Below, piece after piece: positions 44,630-52,700 of a DNA stretch of 63,795 nt. The translations under genes were made by a program, and so were the position numbers. This DNA comes from JAXGTD01 sp040775095 (GTDB lineage Bacteria; Pseudomonadota; Gammaproteobacteria; Chromatiales; Chromatiaceae), in contig JAXGTD010000008.1 in NCBI GenBank assembly GCA_040775095.1, positions 1 to 63,795 of the forward strand. The letters are read 5' to 3'. The notes below the pieces were generated by a model. That model saw nothing but the letters and a program-made list of their open reading frames with translations, did no database searches and was not told the DNA's origin. Numbering within the stretch: position 1 is the stretch's first letter; the number at the start of each line of letters is the position of its first letter.

Positions 44630-44790
44630 CGGCGCGTGCACTCCAGACTGGCGAGACGTTGCGCTAGAGTTTGCGCGATTTCGAGGTCCACACCAAGTCC
44701 CGCGAGCGCCGCCAGCGGCCCGAATGGCGCGCCCGCCACCCGAACAACCTGGCGACGGGCGCGGCTCGCGGGCGAGCTCGCGCCACCCGC

Positions 44791-46083
44791 GTGGCGACCA
44801 TTTTGCGGAATCCTGCATTGCCGAAAACCCGTTGCACATCGCTCCCGTCCGGCCCCGGCCGCCAGGCCTCGAGCCGCACCCCGCCCGAGCAGGATCTGCT
44901 CAAGCTGGCGGACCAGTGCGTGAAGTGTGGCTACTGCCTACCTCATTGCCCAACCTTCCGGTTGCGTCGTGACGAGGCCGAGTCGCCGCGTGGACGCATC
45001 GCGCTGGTACAGGGCTGGCTATGGGGCGAGATCGGCGACGGCGAGCGACTCGACGTGCATCTGTCCAACTGCCTGGAGTGCCGCGCCTGCGAGCCGGTCT
45101 GCCCGTCGCTGGTGCAGTTCGGCCAGATCATGGACCAGGTCCGGGCCCTGCGCGCGGCGCGCCAACCGGCATGGCGGCGCCTGCTCCGGCGCGTCCGGCT
45201 GGACCTGTTCGCCGATACGGGGCGCTGGCGCCCACTGGCCCGGGCGGCGCTGCTATACCGTCGCGGTGGTCTGTCGCGAATCGCGTCGGCGCTCGGCCTG
45301 ACCCGTTGGCCCCGCCTTGCACTGCTGCATCGCCTGGCCGGGAGGCTGGAGCTGCCACGCTCGCTCATTGCCGGGGCAGACGATGGCGAGCTCGAGTTGT
45401 TCCTTGGCTGCATCGCCCGCGACACGCAAGCGGCGACCGCGGAATCGGCGCGGCGGGTGCTCACCAGGCTCGGCGTCCCGGTCAGCGCGGCCAATGGCCA
45501 GGGCTGTTGTGGCGCGATACACCGCCATAACGGGGAACCCGCCGCCGCCGGCCGGCTGGCCAGACGCAATGCCGAGCTCTTCGGCGAACGCACCGTGGTC
45601 GGCTTTGCCAGTGCCTGCGTCGCGGAGATGAAGGAGCATTCGAGGATCCACGCGGTCGAGCTCTGCCGGTTCCTCGTCGACCGCGACTGGCCGGTGGGCC
45701 TGTCCGTCGCACCACTGGAGGGAACGGTCGCGGTACACGAACCCTGCTCCCATCGGAATCTGTTGCGCGACACCGCCGCCGTCTACGCGCTGCTCGGTCG
45801 CATTCCGCGGTTGCAGGTCATGCCCCTGGCGGAGAATGACGTCTGTTGTGGCGCGGCCGGCACTTATCTTCTGGACCATCCGGACACGGCCCGGGAGCTT
45901 TCCGGGCCCAAGATCGCGTATCTGCGTACACTTCGGCCAGACTATCTGGTCACCACCAACACCGGCTGCGCGCTGCACCTCGCGGTGGAGATCGAGGCCG
46001 CCGGCCTCGACATCGAGGTACTGCATCCGGTAGAACTGCTTGAACGTCAAATCGGCCGCGACCGATCCGTGGACATCCGCTAG
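44791..46083 (+). CDS. GlcF-like two-[4Fe-4S] iron-sulfur protein
   Basis: Resembles the iron-sulfur subunit of glycolate oxidase and related CCG-domain oxidoreductases. Two ferredoxin motifs: Cys43/46/49/53 in CVKCGYCLPHCP and Cys94/97/100/104 in CLECRACEPVCP (numbering from GTG 44791). Two CCG domains follow: GQGCCGAIHRHNG and HEPCSHRN...DVCCGAAGTYLL. No glcD or glcE flavin subunit is near. The start is unclear: the frame opens at a TTG (44671) and has no ATG before the first cluster; GTG 44791 is chosen as the nearest reasonable start. Glycolate oxidase role is inference; a lactate or other dehydrogenase partner is possible. Confidence 0.82.
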   Translation: MATILRNPALPKTRCTSLPSGPGRQASSRTPPEQDLLKLADQCVKCGYCLPHCPTFRLRRDEAESPRGRIALVQGWLWGEIGDGERLDVHLSNCLECRACEPVCPSLVQFGQIMDQVRALRAARQPAWRRLLRRVRLDLFADTGRWRPLARAALLYRRGGLSRIASALGLTRWPRLALLHRLAGRLELPRSLIAGADDGELELFLGCIARDTQAATAESARRVLTRLGVPVSAANGQGCCGAIHRHNGEPAAAGRLARRNAELFGERTVVGFASACVAEMKEHSRIHAVELCRFLVDRDWPVGLSVAPLEGTVAVHEPCSHRNLLRDTAAVYALLGRIPRLQVMPLAENDVCCGAAGTYLLDHPDTARELSGPKIAYLRTLRPDYLVTTNTGCALHLAVEIEAAGLDIEVLHPVELLERQIGRDRSVDIR

Positions 46084-46158
46084 GGATGCCCTCAACCCGG
46101 GCGGGGCGGCCGCGACCCGGCCCGCCCACCCGATCAACACCCACCGAATCACCGAGCA

Positions 46159-46803
46159 ATGATCAGCCGCGATTTCAGTCCTCTCGACCAGACCATCGTC
46201 AATATCGACCAGGCCCTGCGCACCCTGTTCGGGCGCCCGCGGGTGACAGAGCGGGGCAATCCCGCCGAGCCCTATCCCGACGTCGATCTCAACGACAAGG
46301 AACGCGCCCATATCGGGCGACTGATGCGCGTCAACCACACCGGTGAGGTCTGCGCCCAGGCACTCTACCAGGGCCAGGCGCTCACGGCGCGACTACCCGA
46401 GGTACGCGGCCAGATGGAGCGATCGGCGCGTGAGGAGAACGATCATCTGGCCTGGTGCGAGCAGCGAATCGATGAGCTGGGCGGACGCAAGAGCCTGCTC
46501 AACCCACTGTGGTACGCCGGGTCGTTCGCGCTCGGCGCCGCCGCCGGGCTGAGCGGCGACAAATGGAGCCTGGGCTTCGTGGCCGAGACCGAGCGCCAGG
46601 TCGAAGACCATCTCGACGAACACATCGCACAGGTCCCGGGAGACGATCTGCGCACCCGCGCGATCCTCGAGCAGATGAAGACCGACGAGGTCCAGCATGC
46701 CGACGTCGCCAGGGCCGCCGGCGGCGCGGATCTCCCCGCCCCAATCAAGCTGGCGATGAGGGCGGTGTCAAAGCTGATGACCGGCGGGGCCTACTGGGTA
46801 TAG
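46159..46803 (+). CDS. coq7: Ubiquinone biosynthesis hydroxylase Coq7
   Basis: A di-iron monooxygenase carrying out the penultimate hydroxylation in ubiquinone synthesis, used where UbiF is absent. The 214-residue protein has a ferritin-like fold with iron ligands in LMRVNHTGEVCA, AREENDHLAWCEQR, ETERQVEDHLDEH and KTDEVQHAD. The hydrophobic middle PLWYAGSFALGAAAG may sit on the membrane. The ATG at 46159 fits the family. It is 75 bp after the GlcF-like gene. Confidence 0.95.
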   Translation: MISRDFSPLDQTIVNIDQALRTLFGRPRVTERGNPAEPYPDVDLNDKERAHIGRLMRVNHTGEVCAQALYQGQALTARLPEVRGQMERSAREENDHLAWCEQRIDELGGRKSLLNPLWYAGSFALGAAAGLSGDKWSLGFVAETERQVEDHLDEHIAQVPGDDLRTRAILEQMKTDEVQHADVARAAGGADLPAPIKLAMRAVSKLMTGGAYWV

Positions 46804-46858
46804 CGCGGCGCTGGTTTCCGCGCCTTACCGAACCGCCCGCAACCACCCCAGCGGCCGT

Positions 46859-48475
46859 CTACTGCCCCCAGGCGGCCACCTCGGCGGCATGCTGGAAAGG
46901 CTCGCCAAACGCGTGCCGCAGTGCAAGCGGGAGCGGGATTGGCCCCAGCGACAGCAGGCTGTCGTGGAACCGACAGGGGTCGAATCCGTCGCCGGCGGCC
47001 CCCAGCGCGAGCCCCCTGGCGCATTCGATCAGCCGCCACCCGAGCACCCGCGCCAGCGCATCACCTGGACGCTGCACGATCGCGGCCAGGGCGGCGGTGG
47101 CCGCGCCGGGATCCGACCCCATCGGGGCCGCGGCGAGCCGTTGGGCCGCCTCCTCGACCGAGCATTGTCCCGTGTGGAGCATCAGATCGACCCTGGCTGC
47201 CGCGATCGCGGCGAGGCGTGCCCGCCATAGCGCCATGGGGTCCGGCATCAACGCCTCGTCGTGCGCGGCGAGCCGCTCGGCGAAATACAGGCCCCAGCCC
47301 CCCGCCAGCGTGGCCCGAGCGGCAAGCCGCCGTGGGAGCGAACGCGCGGCCTGACCACCGGCGAATGTCAGCAGATGCAGCCCGCCCCAACCCAGGCCAA
47401 GGCACTGCGCTCGGGCCTCCGCCGCCGTGAAACGTACGTCTTCGTCACGCGCACCGTCGGGCACGAACAACGAGCCACTGACACCGGGCAGGTCGGCGAC
47501 ATAGTCGACCCGCGCGGGCCCGCCCGGGGGGCCGATCGGGCCGGCCGCGACATGCAATGGCGCATCCGGCAGCGTGACCAGACGCGCCTGTCGCAAATGT
47601 TCTGCCAACAGGCTGCAGGCCTGGCTGACGCGCTCGCGACCCAAGCTGCACGGACCATCCCCAGCAGGCTCGAGAGGCTCACGCCTCGCGGATTGCGCGC
47701 CGGCCATTGCCCTGTCACATTCCTCCGCGGCCGCGTCGAGAACCGGACCGCACCCGTCCGGCCCCAGCTGCAGCAGGTGGCGGTGCCGCAACAGAAAGTC
47801 CAGGTGCTGCGCCCCGCAGCCCGCGGCACCCGCCGCGCGCGGGACGATCTCCTCGCGCAGGCCTTCGGCGTAGCTGTTCAACGCGTCGCCAGCGGCCTCG
47901 GCCAGCGTTTCCAGCTCCGCGCAGCCATCGCATTGGTCGTGCAGCCACCGGCTGCGCGCCAAGGCACGCAGGTAACGCCGCCCATCGGCGGCCGCGGCGA
48001 TGGCCGCGTCGACCAACGCCGGCGGCACCAGCTCGGCCATCGGCCGCAGCTGCGACAGCGCCTGACGAAGATGGTCCGGGATCGCGCCCAACAGGGCCGC
48101 GAGGGCCTCGCGCAGATGCCTCGGACGCACCAGGGTCAGGCGGTGGACCTCCAGGAGCGGCAGAAAACGCAGCGGGTCGCGATGCCGCCAGTCACGCTCG
48201 AGCAACTCGCGGTGCTCGACCGCGGCCAGCGCGAACATCAGCTCCAGATCGACCCTGCGAGACTGATCCAGCGAGTCGAAATCCAACTCCTCGAGGGCGA
48301 CGATCAGGGTCTCCAGCCAGCCGGCCAGCGCGGCGAGGTCGTCGTCGGACTGGGCCGGCAGCAGGCGGGCAAAGTCCGCGACCCCAGCGCCGAGGGCGAG
48401 GTCCGGATGGAAGCGGAACCAGACCGAAAAGAACTCCGCCGCCAACGCATCGAAGGCCGAGGCGTCAGACACCAT
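46859..48475 (-). CDS. DUF885-family protein lacking the metallopeptidase motif
   Basis: A 538-residue helical protein resembling DUF885 proteins, a family related to M32-type metallopeptidases. Matches are the N-terminal AAEFFSVWFRFHPDLALGAG, and the C-terminal GGWGLYFAERLAAHDEA and RVDLMLHTGQCSVEEAAQRL. Family members have HExxPGHH in the preceding helix; here residues 367-375 read HLLTFAGGQ, so the metal-binding Glu and second His are gone. It has many Ala/Arg/Leu residues and seven or more Cys. It overlaps osmC by 11 nt, so the two are probably cotranscribed. Likely a pseudoenzyme; no function can be named. Confidence 0.75.
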   Translation of the reverse strand: MVSDASAFDALAAEFFSVWFRFHPDLALGAGVADFARLLPAQSDDDLAALAGWLETLIVALEELDFDSLDQSRRVDLELMFALAAVEHRELLERDWRHRDPLRFLPLLEVHRLTLVRPRHLREALAALLGAIPDHLRQALSQLRPMAELVPPALVDAAIAAAADGRRYLRALARSRWLHDQCDGCAELETLAEAAGDALNSYAEGLREEIVPRAAGAAGCGAQHLDFLLRHRHLLQLGPDGCGPVLDAAAEECDRAMAGAQSARREPLEPAGDGPCSLGRERVSQACSLLAEHLRQARLVTLPDAPLHVAAGPIGPPGGPARVDYVADLPGVSGSLFVPDGARDEDVRFTAAEARAQCLGLGWGGLHLLTFAGGQAARSLPRRLAARATLAGGWGLYFAERLAAHDEALMPDPMALWRARLAAIAAARVDLMLHTGQCSVEEAAQRLAAAPMGSDPGAATAALAAIVQRPGDALARVLGWRLIECARGLALGAAGDGFDPCRFHDSLLSLGPIPLPLALRHAFGEPFQHAAEVAAWGQ

Positions 48476-48881
48476 GGATCTCGTAGTCGTGCGTGATCTC
48501 GGCCGTCGCCCCGAGCATCAGTGAGGCCGAGCAGTATTTCTCGGCGCTCAGCGCGATCGCCCGCTGGACGTGGCGCTCGCTGAGGTCGCGACCGCTGATG
48601 ATGAAATGGGCATGGATGCGGGTGAACACCTTCGGATCGGTCTCCGCGCGCTCCGCGGTGAGCTCGACCACGCAGTCGGCCACGTCCTGGCGCGCCCGGC
48701 GCAGGATCAACAGCACGTCGAACTGCGTGCATCCACCCATGCCCATCAGCAGCATCTCCATCGGCCGCACGCCGAGGTTGCGACCACCGAGGTCTGGCGG
48801 ACCGTCCATCACCACGGCATGGCCACTGCCCGACTCGGCCAGCATGACTACGCCTTCCACCCACTTGATACGTGCCTTCAT
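48465..48881 (-). CDS. OsmC-family protein
   Basis: An OsmC/Ohr-fold protein; relatives reduce organic peroxides using two cysteines. The 138-residue product has PMEMLLMGMGGCTQFDVLLIL with the first Cys (about 51) and SAEKYCSASLMLGATAEITHDY with the second (about 117), so the redox pair is kept. The YhfA-type subgroup fits best. A GGAG site favours the ATG at 48881 over the GTG six bases upstream. It diverges from crp, and its end overlaps the DUF885-like gene. Confidence 0.9.
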   Translation of the reverse strand: MKARIKWVEGVVMLAESGSGHAVVMDGPPDLGGRNLGVRPMEMLLMGMGGCTQFDVLLILRRARQDVADCVVELTAERAETDPKVFTRIHAHFIISGRDLSERHVQRAIALSAEKYCSASLMLGATAEITHDYEIHGV

Positions 48882-48992
48882 CGCCACTCCAACAAGGTGA
48901 TATCAAAATGCCCGCGAGGCCCAACCGGACAGCCACTGTTGTTTCTCCGGCGTCGGCGACAGGCTAACATGGTTCGACAAGCTGGCAACGGT

Positions 48993-49001
48993 TGCTAGAC
49001 T
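48993..49001 (+). promoter_or_regulatory. Extended -10 promoter of crp
   Basis: TGC followed by TAGACT (48996-49001) forms an extended -10. A weak TTCGAC (48973-48978) lies 17 bp upstream. Start near 49008 gives a leader of about 33 nt. No Shine-Dalgarno is seen before the crp ATG at 49041. Confidence 0.45.
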
Positions 49002-49040
49002 CCATGGGAACGCCCCCGACAAGACATGACCGAATAATAC

Positions 49041-49691
49041 ATGCCCCCTTTCGTTCCGAAAAAAGACCCCGAATGGCGCGCGCCATTCCTGACGTTCTGC
49101 CACACCAAGCAGTACGACAAACGTGTGGATCTGATCCGTCAGGGCGAGCCCGCCGAGAGCCTGTACTACCTGATCGAAGGCTCCGTCGCGGCCCTCATCG
49201 AGGACGATGACCATCGAGAGCTGACGCTGGCCTTCATCAACGCGGGTGAGTTCATTGGTGAGATGGGGCTGTTCCTGCCGCAGAAGACGCGCAGCGTGAT
49301 CGTACGCACAAGGGTCAAGTGCCGCATCGCCGAGATCAGCTACCAGCGTCTGGAACAGTTACTCGACCGGGAGCTACGGGAACACGTCAAGGGCATTCTG
49401 TCCGCCATCGGCACCCAACTCGCGCTGCGTCTGCGGCAGACCAGCCGCAAGGTTGGCGACCTGGCCTTCCTCGACGTCACCGGGCGTATCGCCGGCACCC
49501 TGCTCGAGCTGTGCAAGCAACCCGACGCGATGACCCATCCGGATGGCATGCAAATCCGCATCACCCGCCAGGACATCGGCCGAATCGTCGGTTGCTCACG
49601 GGAAATGGCCGGGCGCGTGCTGAAGATCCTCGAGGAGCAGGGCCACATCAGCGTCTCGGGCAAGACCATTGTCGTATTCAATACCCGTTAA
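49041..49691 (+). CDS. crp: cAMP-activated global regulator (Crp/Vfr)
   Basis: A DNA-binding activator controlled by cyclic AMP. The 216-residue protein has the N-terminal cyclic-nucleotide domain (25-115) with cAMP contacts Gly73-Glu74, Arg84-Ser85 and Thr134-Ser135, a dimer helix, and a C-terminal winged helix in which TRQDIGRIVGCSREMAGRVLK (175-195) keeps the Arg/Glu/Arg that read TGTGA (187, 188, 192). Conservation with E. coli Crp is high near PDAMTHPDGMQI. It converges with slp2, with only 2 bp between stop codons. No CRP site was found with confidence in this window. Confidence 0.95.
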   Translation: MPPFVPKKDPEWRAPFLTFCHTKQYDKRVDLIRQGEPAESLYYLIEGSVAALIEDDDHRELTLAFINAGEFIGEMGLFLPQKTRSVIVRTRVKCRIAEISYQRLEQLLDRELREHVKGILSAIGTQLALRLRQTSRKVGDLAFLDVTGRIAGTLLELCKQPDAMTHPDGMQIRITRQDIGRIVGCSREMAGRVLKILEEQGHISVSGKTIVVFNTR

Positions 49692-49693
49692 AA

Positions 49694-50236
49694 TCAGAAA
49701 ATTATACCGATTCCACCACCACGCCAGCCGCTTCCGCCGCCAACGCCGATGCTGATCCCGGGCCAACCTGCCGACGGGTAACCCGCCGCGCCGTCGGCCC
49801 GCCAGACACGCGGCCTGGGGTCCCGTAGCAGCGGGAAGCGATACGCGGCCTCACCGACGCGACCCTCGCGAAGGCCGACAATCGGGCCGGTGGCGGTGAT
49901 TTCGGTACCAGGGGGCAGGTCCGCGGTCTCGAGGTAGCCGGGACACACGACGATAAAGCGCCCCACGGTACCCGCACCCCTGCGCACTCGACCGCAGTCG
50001 TCGAGCGGGAAACCGACCATCTCCAGCTCGGTGCTCCGCTCGAGATTGCGCGCCGCCACCAGCGTGCCGCCCCAACTGACGCGCTCACCCGGGTCTGCCA
50101 TGCCGCTAGCCACCCGCGCCGGCGTCACGCCGCGATCACCCAGCGGCGCGCGACAGCCGGCCGGGTCGGTCGCACAGCCCACGACCAACACCAGGCAGCA
50201 CGCGAGACAGGTCACCGACCCCGGTGGCGTCACCAT
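49694..50236 (-). CDS. Slp-family outer-membrane lipoprotein, second copy
   Basis: A 180-residue relative of the starvation lipoprotein Slp. The N-terminus ends in a lipobox (LVLVVGC, lipidated Cys about 21). The Slp core follows: ERVSWGGTLVAARNLERST and the GRFIVVCPGYLETADLPPGT block. The last 25 or so residues are Gly/Ser/Ile-rich and probably disordered. Its ATG lies within the end of slp1 (7-nt overlap), implying coupling. Function is unknown in the family beyond stress-linked expression. Confidence 0.82.
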   Translation of the reverse strand: MVTPPGSVTCLACCLVLVVGCATDPAGCRAPLGDRGVTPARVASGMADPGERVSWGGTLVAARNLERSTELEMVGFPLDDCGRVRRGAGTVGRFIVVCPGYLETADLPPGTEITATGPIVGLREGRVGEAAYRFPLLRDPRPRVWRADGAAGYPSAGWPGISIGVGGGSGWRGGGIGIIF

Positions 50237-50898
50237 GGCCCGTACCAAGGCCCAAGACCAGCACCGTACCAAGAGCCAAAGCCAGGGCCGTACCAAGCCT
50301 CGACGCCGCCATAGCCACCGCCGTACCAGGGATAGCGATAGGGCCAGCCAACGGCCGGGGGCGACGGTCTTGGCCACAGCCAGTGGCTGACGGCGGCGAC
50401 CACCGGATACCGGTAGGGATAATCGCCGACATCCTGCGTCTGCACGCTGACAATCGACCCCGCCACCGTGATGAGGCGGCCTCTTGCATAGTCGGCCGGA
50501 TCGAGAAATCCCCCCACCTCGGCGATGAACCGGCCCTCGCCTTCGGCCTGGGCGCTCGGCTCGCCCGCGCCCACCAGTGGGCGCGCGAGGATCTCGATCC
50601 GCGTGACGCGCTCGTGGTTCTCGAGCGTCAGGATCGTCCCGCCCCAGCGGATCTGCTCTCCGATGCAGCGGCGCGGCGCGTGCCGGACCTCGGCGGGGGT
50701 GATATCCGGCTGGGGCCGCACCCGAATGGCCGTGGGTACATTGGACACGCAGCCCGCCACCAGGACCGCACCCGGCAGCAGGGACAGGCCGGTCGAGACC
50801 CGGAGCAAGCGATGGCGTGCGCGGCGGGACCACGGGAAACGCGGAGACTGTCGGATCCCGTTCAGAGCACGCCCGGAATGTCGGCCCGTCTGGTCCAT
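50230..50898 (-). CDS. Slp-family outer-membrane lipoprotein, first copy
   Basis: A 222-residue Slp-type lipoprotein with lipobox LVAGC (Cys about 50), so the assigned start leaves an unusually long, Arg-rich N-region; a TTG nearer the signal is possible. The core has IGEQIRWGGTILTLENHERV and GEGRFIAEVGGFLDPADYA, paralleling the second copy (shared IRWGGT/VSWGGT and GRF blocks). The tail after about 180 is built of WYG-type repeats (WYGPGFGSWYGAGLGPWYGPW region), rich in Trp, Tyr and Gly. It diverges from the atp operon. Confidence 0.82.
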   Translation of the reverse strand: MDQTGRHSGRALNGIRQSPRFPWSRRARHRLLRVSTGLSLLPGAVLVAGCVSNVPTAIRVRPQPDITPAEVRHAPRRCIGEQIRWGGTILTLENHERVTRIEILARPLVGAGEPSAQAEGEGRFIAEVGGFLDPADYARGRLITVAGSIVSVQTQDVGDYPYRYPVVAAVSHWLWPRPSPPAVGWPYRYPWYGGGYGGVEAWYGPGFGSWYGAGLGPWYGPW

Positions 50899-50988
50899 GG
50901 GGACAATTACAATCCATCCTCGAGACGCCGTCCACCGCGACGATCCGCCCTACCCATTTATGTCGCCATACACGGGGCTTGTTTCGGT

Positions 50989-51018
50989 TTGACCCTATAT
51001 TAGGGCGGCCCTTATACT
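50989..51018 (+). promoter_or_regulatory. Promoter of the ATP synthase operon
   Basis: TTGACC (50989-50994), 18-bp spacer, TATACT (51013-51018): the best-matching promoter in the window. Start near 51025, about 72 nt before the atpI GTG. Confidence 0.75.
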
Positions 51019-51020
51019 GC

Positions 51021-51054
51021 CGGCTTTTCCGGGGGGTCGGCTTTTCCGGGGGGT
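51021..51054 (+). repeat. 17-bp tandem repeat in the atp leader
   Basis: CGGCTTTTCCGGGGGGT occurs twice back to back (51021-51037, 51038-51054), right at the predicted transcription start, so the leader RNA would carry most of both copies. It may be slippage, or a site for a protein or RNA; nothing identifies a partner. Confidence 0.8.
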
Positions 51055-51096
51055 CCCATTCAGACGCGCGCTGCCAACATCGGCTCCCCCGACAGG

Positions 51097-51465
51097 GTGC
51101 AGCTTACACGACTGCTGACGGCGCAGTTGGTGCTCGCGCTGCTCGCCGTGGTCTTGGCAATGCCGTTTGGCGCCGAACCCCTGATCTCGGTGGCGATCGG
51201 CGCCGGCGTCTGCCTCCTCGCCAACTGGGTCTTCGCACTCTGGGTATTCCGGCGCTACCGCACCGCGCACCCCGGGGAGCTGTTATTGCGGTTTTACGGT
51301 GCGGAAATCGTCAAGATCGGTATGATCCTGGCGCTCTTCGCGCTGGCGTTCACGCGGATCGAGGCCTTAAACCTGCCAGCGCTGCTCGGTACCTACTTCG
51401 CCTTGCAGGTTCTGCCTGCGCTGTTTGCGTCTCGGCCGGACGCGCTTTCGTCAAGCGAGAAATGA
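51097..51465 (+). CDS. atpI: ATP synthase protein I
   Basis: A small four-helix membrane protein thought to help c-ring assembly; not part of the finished enzyme. The 122-residue product has hydrophobic segments near 5-25, 30-50, 68-85 and 93-112, with YRTAHPGELLLRFYGAEIVKI between, a family block. GTG start at 51097; no ATG before the conserved part. First gene of the atp operon, 3 bp before atpB. Confidence 0.88.
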   Translation: MQLTRLLTAQLVLALLAVVLAMPFGAEPLISVAIGAGVCLLANWVFALWVFRRYRTAHPGELLLRFYGAEIVKIGMILALFALAFTRIEALNLPALLGTYFALQVLPALFASRPDALSSSEK

Positions 51466-51468
51466 TCG

Positions 51469-52335
51469 ATGGCTTCTGAATCCCTGACAGCCCAGGAATA
51501 CATCCAGCACCATCTGACCAACATGACGTTGGGCTGGCATCCGAGCGAGGGCCTGATCTTCGCCCACACCCCGGAGCAGGCCCAGGAGATGGGTTTCTGG
51601 GCCATCAACGTCGACAGCATGCTCTGGTCGATCGGACTCGGCGTGCTGTTTCTCTGGTTCTTCCGCAAGGTCGCCCAGAACGCGACCGCCGGTGTACCAG
51701 GGCCCGCGCAGAACTTCGTCGAGTGGATCGTCGACTTCGTCAACGAAAACGTGCGGGGCTCCTTCAGCGGCAAGAACCCGCTGGTCGCACCACTCGCGCT
51801 CACGGTGTTCTGCTGGGTCTTCATGATGAACATGATGGACCTGGTGCCCGTGGACCTGATCCCCTGGTCACTCGGACAGATCGCCTCGCTGTTCGGGGTC
51901 GACCCTCATCATTTCTACATGCGCGTCGTGCCCAGCACCGACCCCAACATCACGTTCGGCATGTCGCTGGTGGTGTTCGGGCTTGTCCTCTACTACAGCG
52001 TGAAGGTGAAGGGGTTCGGCGGCTTCGTCGGCGAGCTGACACTGCAGCCCTTTGGCAAGTTTGGCATCCCGGCCAACTTCCTGCTCGAGAGCATCAACCT
52101 GTTCTCCAAGCCGCTCTCATTGTCGCTGCGACTGTTCGGCAACATGTACGCCGGCGAGATGATCTTCATCCTCATCGCGCTGATGTATGGCCACAACCTG
52201 GTGCTGGATCTGTCCGGCGGCCTGCTGCAGCTCGCCTGGGCCATCTTCCACATCCTGATCGTCACGCTGCAGGCGTTCATCTTTATGGTGCTGACCATCG
52301 TCTATCTCGACATGGCCCACCAAGAGCACCACTGA
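51469..52335 (+). CDS. atpB: ATP synthase F0 subunit a
   Basis: The stator proton-channel subunit. 288 residues with five to six membrane segments. The essential Arg of E. coli position 210 lies in KPLSLSLRLFGNMYAGEM (about 220-237), and AFIFMVLTIVYLDMAHQEHH ends the protein. N-terminal hydrophilic stretch (1-45) precedes the first segment. Together with AtpE it forms the half channels. Confidence 0.97.
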   Translation: MASESLTAQEYIQHHLTNMTLGWHPSEGLIFAHTPEQAQEMGFWAINVDSMLWSIGLGVLFLWFFRKVAQNATAGVPGPAQNFVEWIVDFVNENVRGSFSGKNPLVAPLALTVFCWVFMMNMMDLVPVDLIPWSLGQIASLFGVDPHHFYMRVVPSTDPNITFGMSLVVFGLVLYYSVKVKGFGGFVGELTLQPFGKFGIPANFLLESINLFSKPLSLSLRLFGNMYAGEMIFILIALMYGHNLVLDLSGGLLQLAWAIFHILIVTLQAFIFMVLTIVYLDMAHQEHH

Positions 52336-52405
52336 TCCCGCCGATCCGTGCTGCCGCTGACCAAGCCTCACTCTCGTTCTCTCAGCTGATCCTTAGGGGA
52401 AAATC

Positions 52406-52639
52406 ATGGAACAATCGCTCATTATCGTCGCTGCCGGTCTGATGCTGGGTCTCGGTGCCATCGGCGCGGGCATCGGCATCGGTATCCTTGGAGGCCGTTT
52501 CCTGGAGGGCGCGGCGCGCCAGCCGGAGCTCATCCCGATGCTGCGCACCCAGTTCTTCATCGTGATGGGCCTGACCGACGCCCTGCCGGTCATCTCGATT
52601 GCAATGGGCCTGTACGCGATGTTTGCCCTCGGTGGGTGA
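52406..52639 (+). CDS. atpE: ATP synthase F0 subunit c
   Basis: The rotor-ring subunit, a 77-residue hairpin of two helices joined by the RQP loop at 38-40. The glycine-rich first helix (GAIGAGIGIGILGG) packs the ring, and the proton-binding Asp58 is in MGLTDALPVI. There are no Na+-type ligands (no Gln/Ser/Thr set visible at the helix-1 position), so proton coupling is likely. 70 bp after atpB, 61 bp before atpF. Confidence 0.97.
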   Translation: MEQSLIIVAAGLMLGLGAIGAGIGIGILGGRFLEGAARQPELIPMLRTQFFIVMGLTDALPVISIAMGLYAMFALGG

Positions 52640-52700
52640 GGACGCTTCGGTCCCGGACGGACAGGAACCGATCCCGCGCGTCCCATAACGAGGCATTCGG

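Noticed and set aside
50237..50935. The minus-strand frame of slp2 extends upstream to 50935, suggesting a 413-residue protein
   Set aside because: The upstream part is out of frame with slp1 and reads as Arg/Pro/Gly-rich noise; the lipoprotein signal at 50236 gives a clear start.
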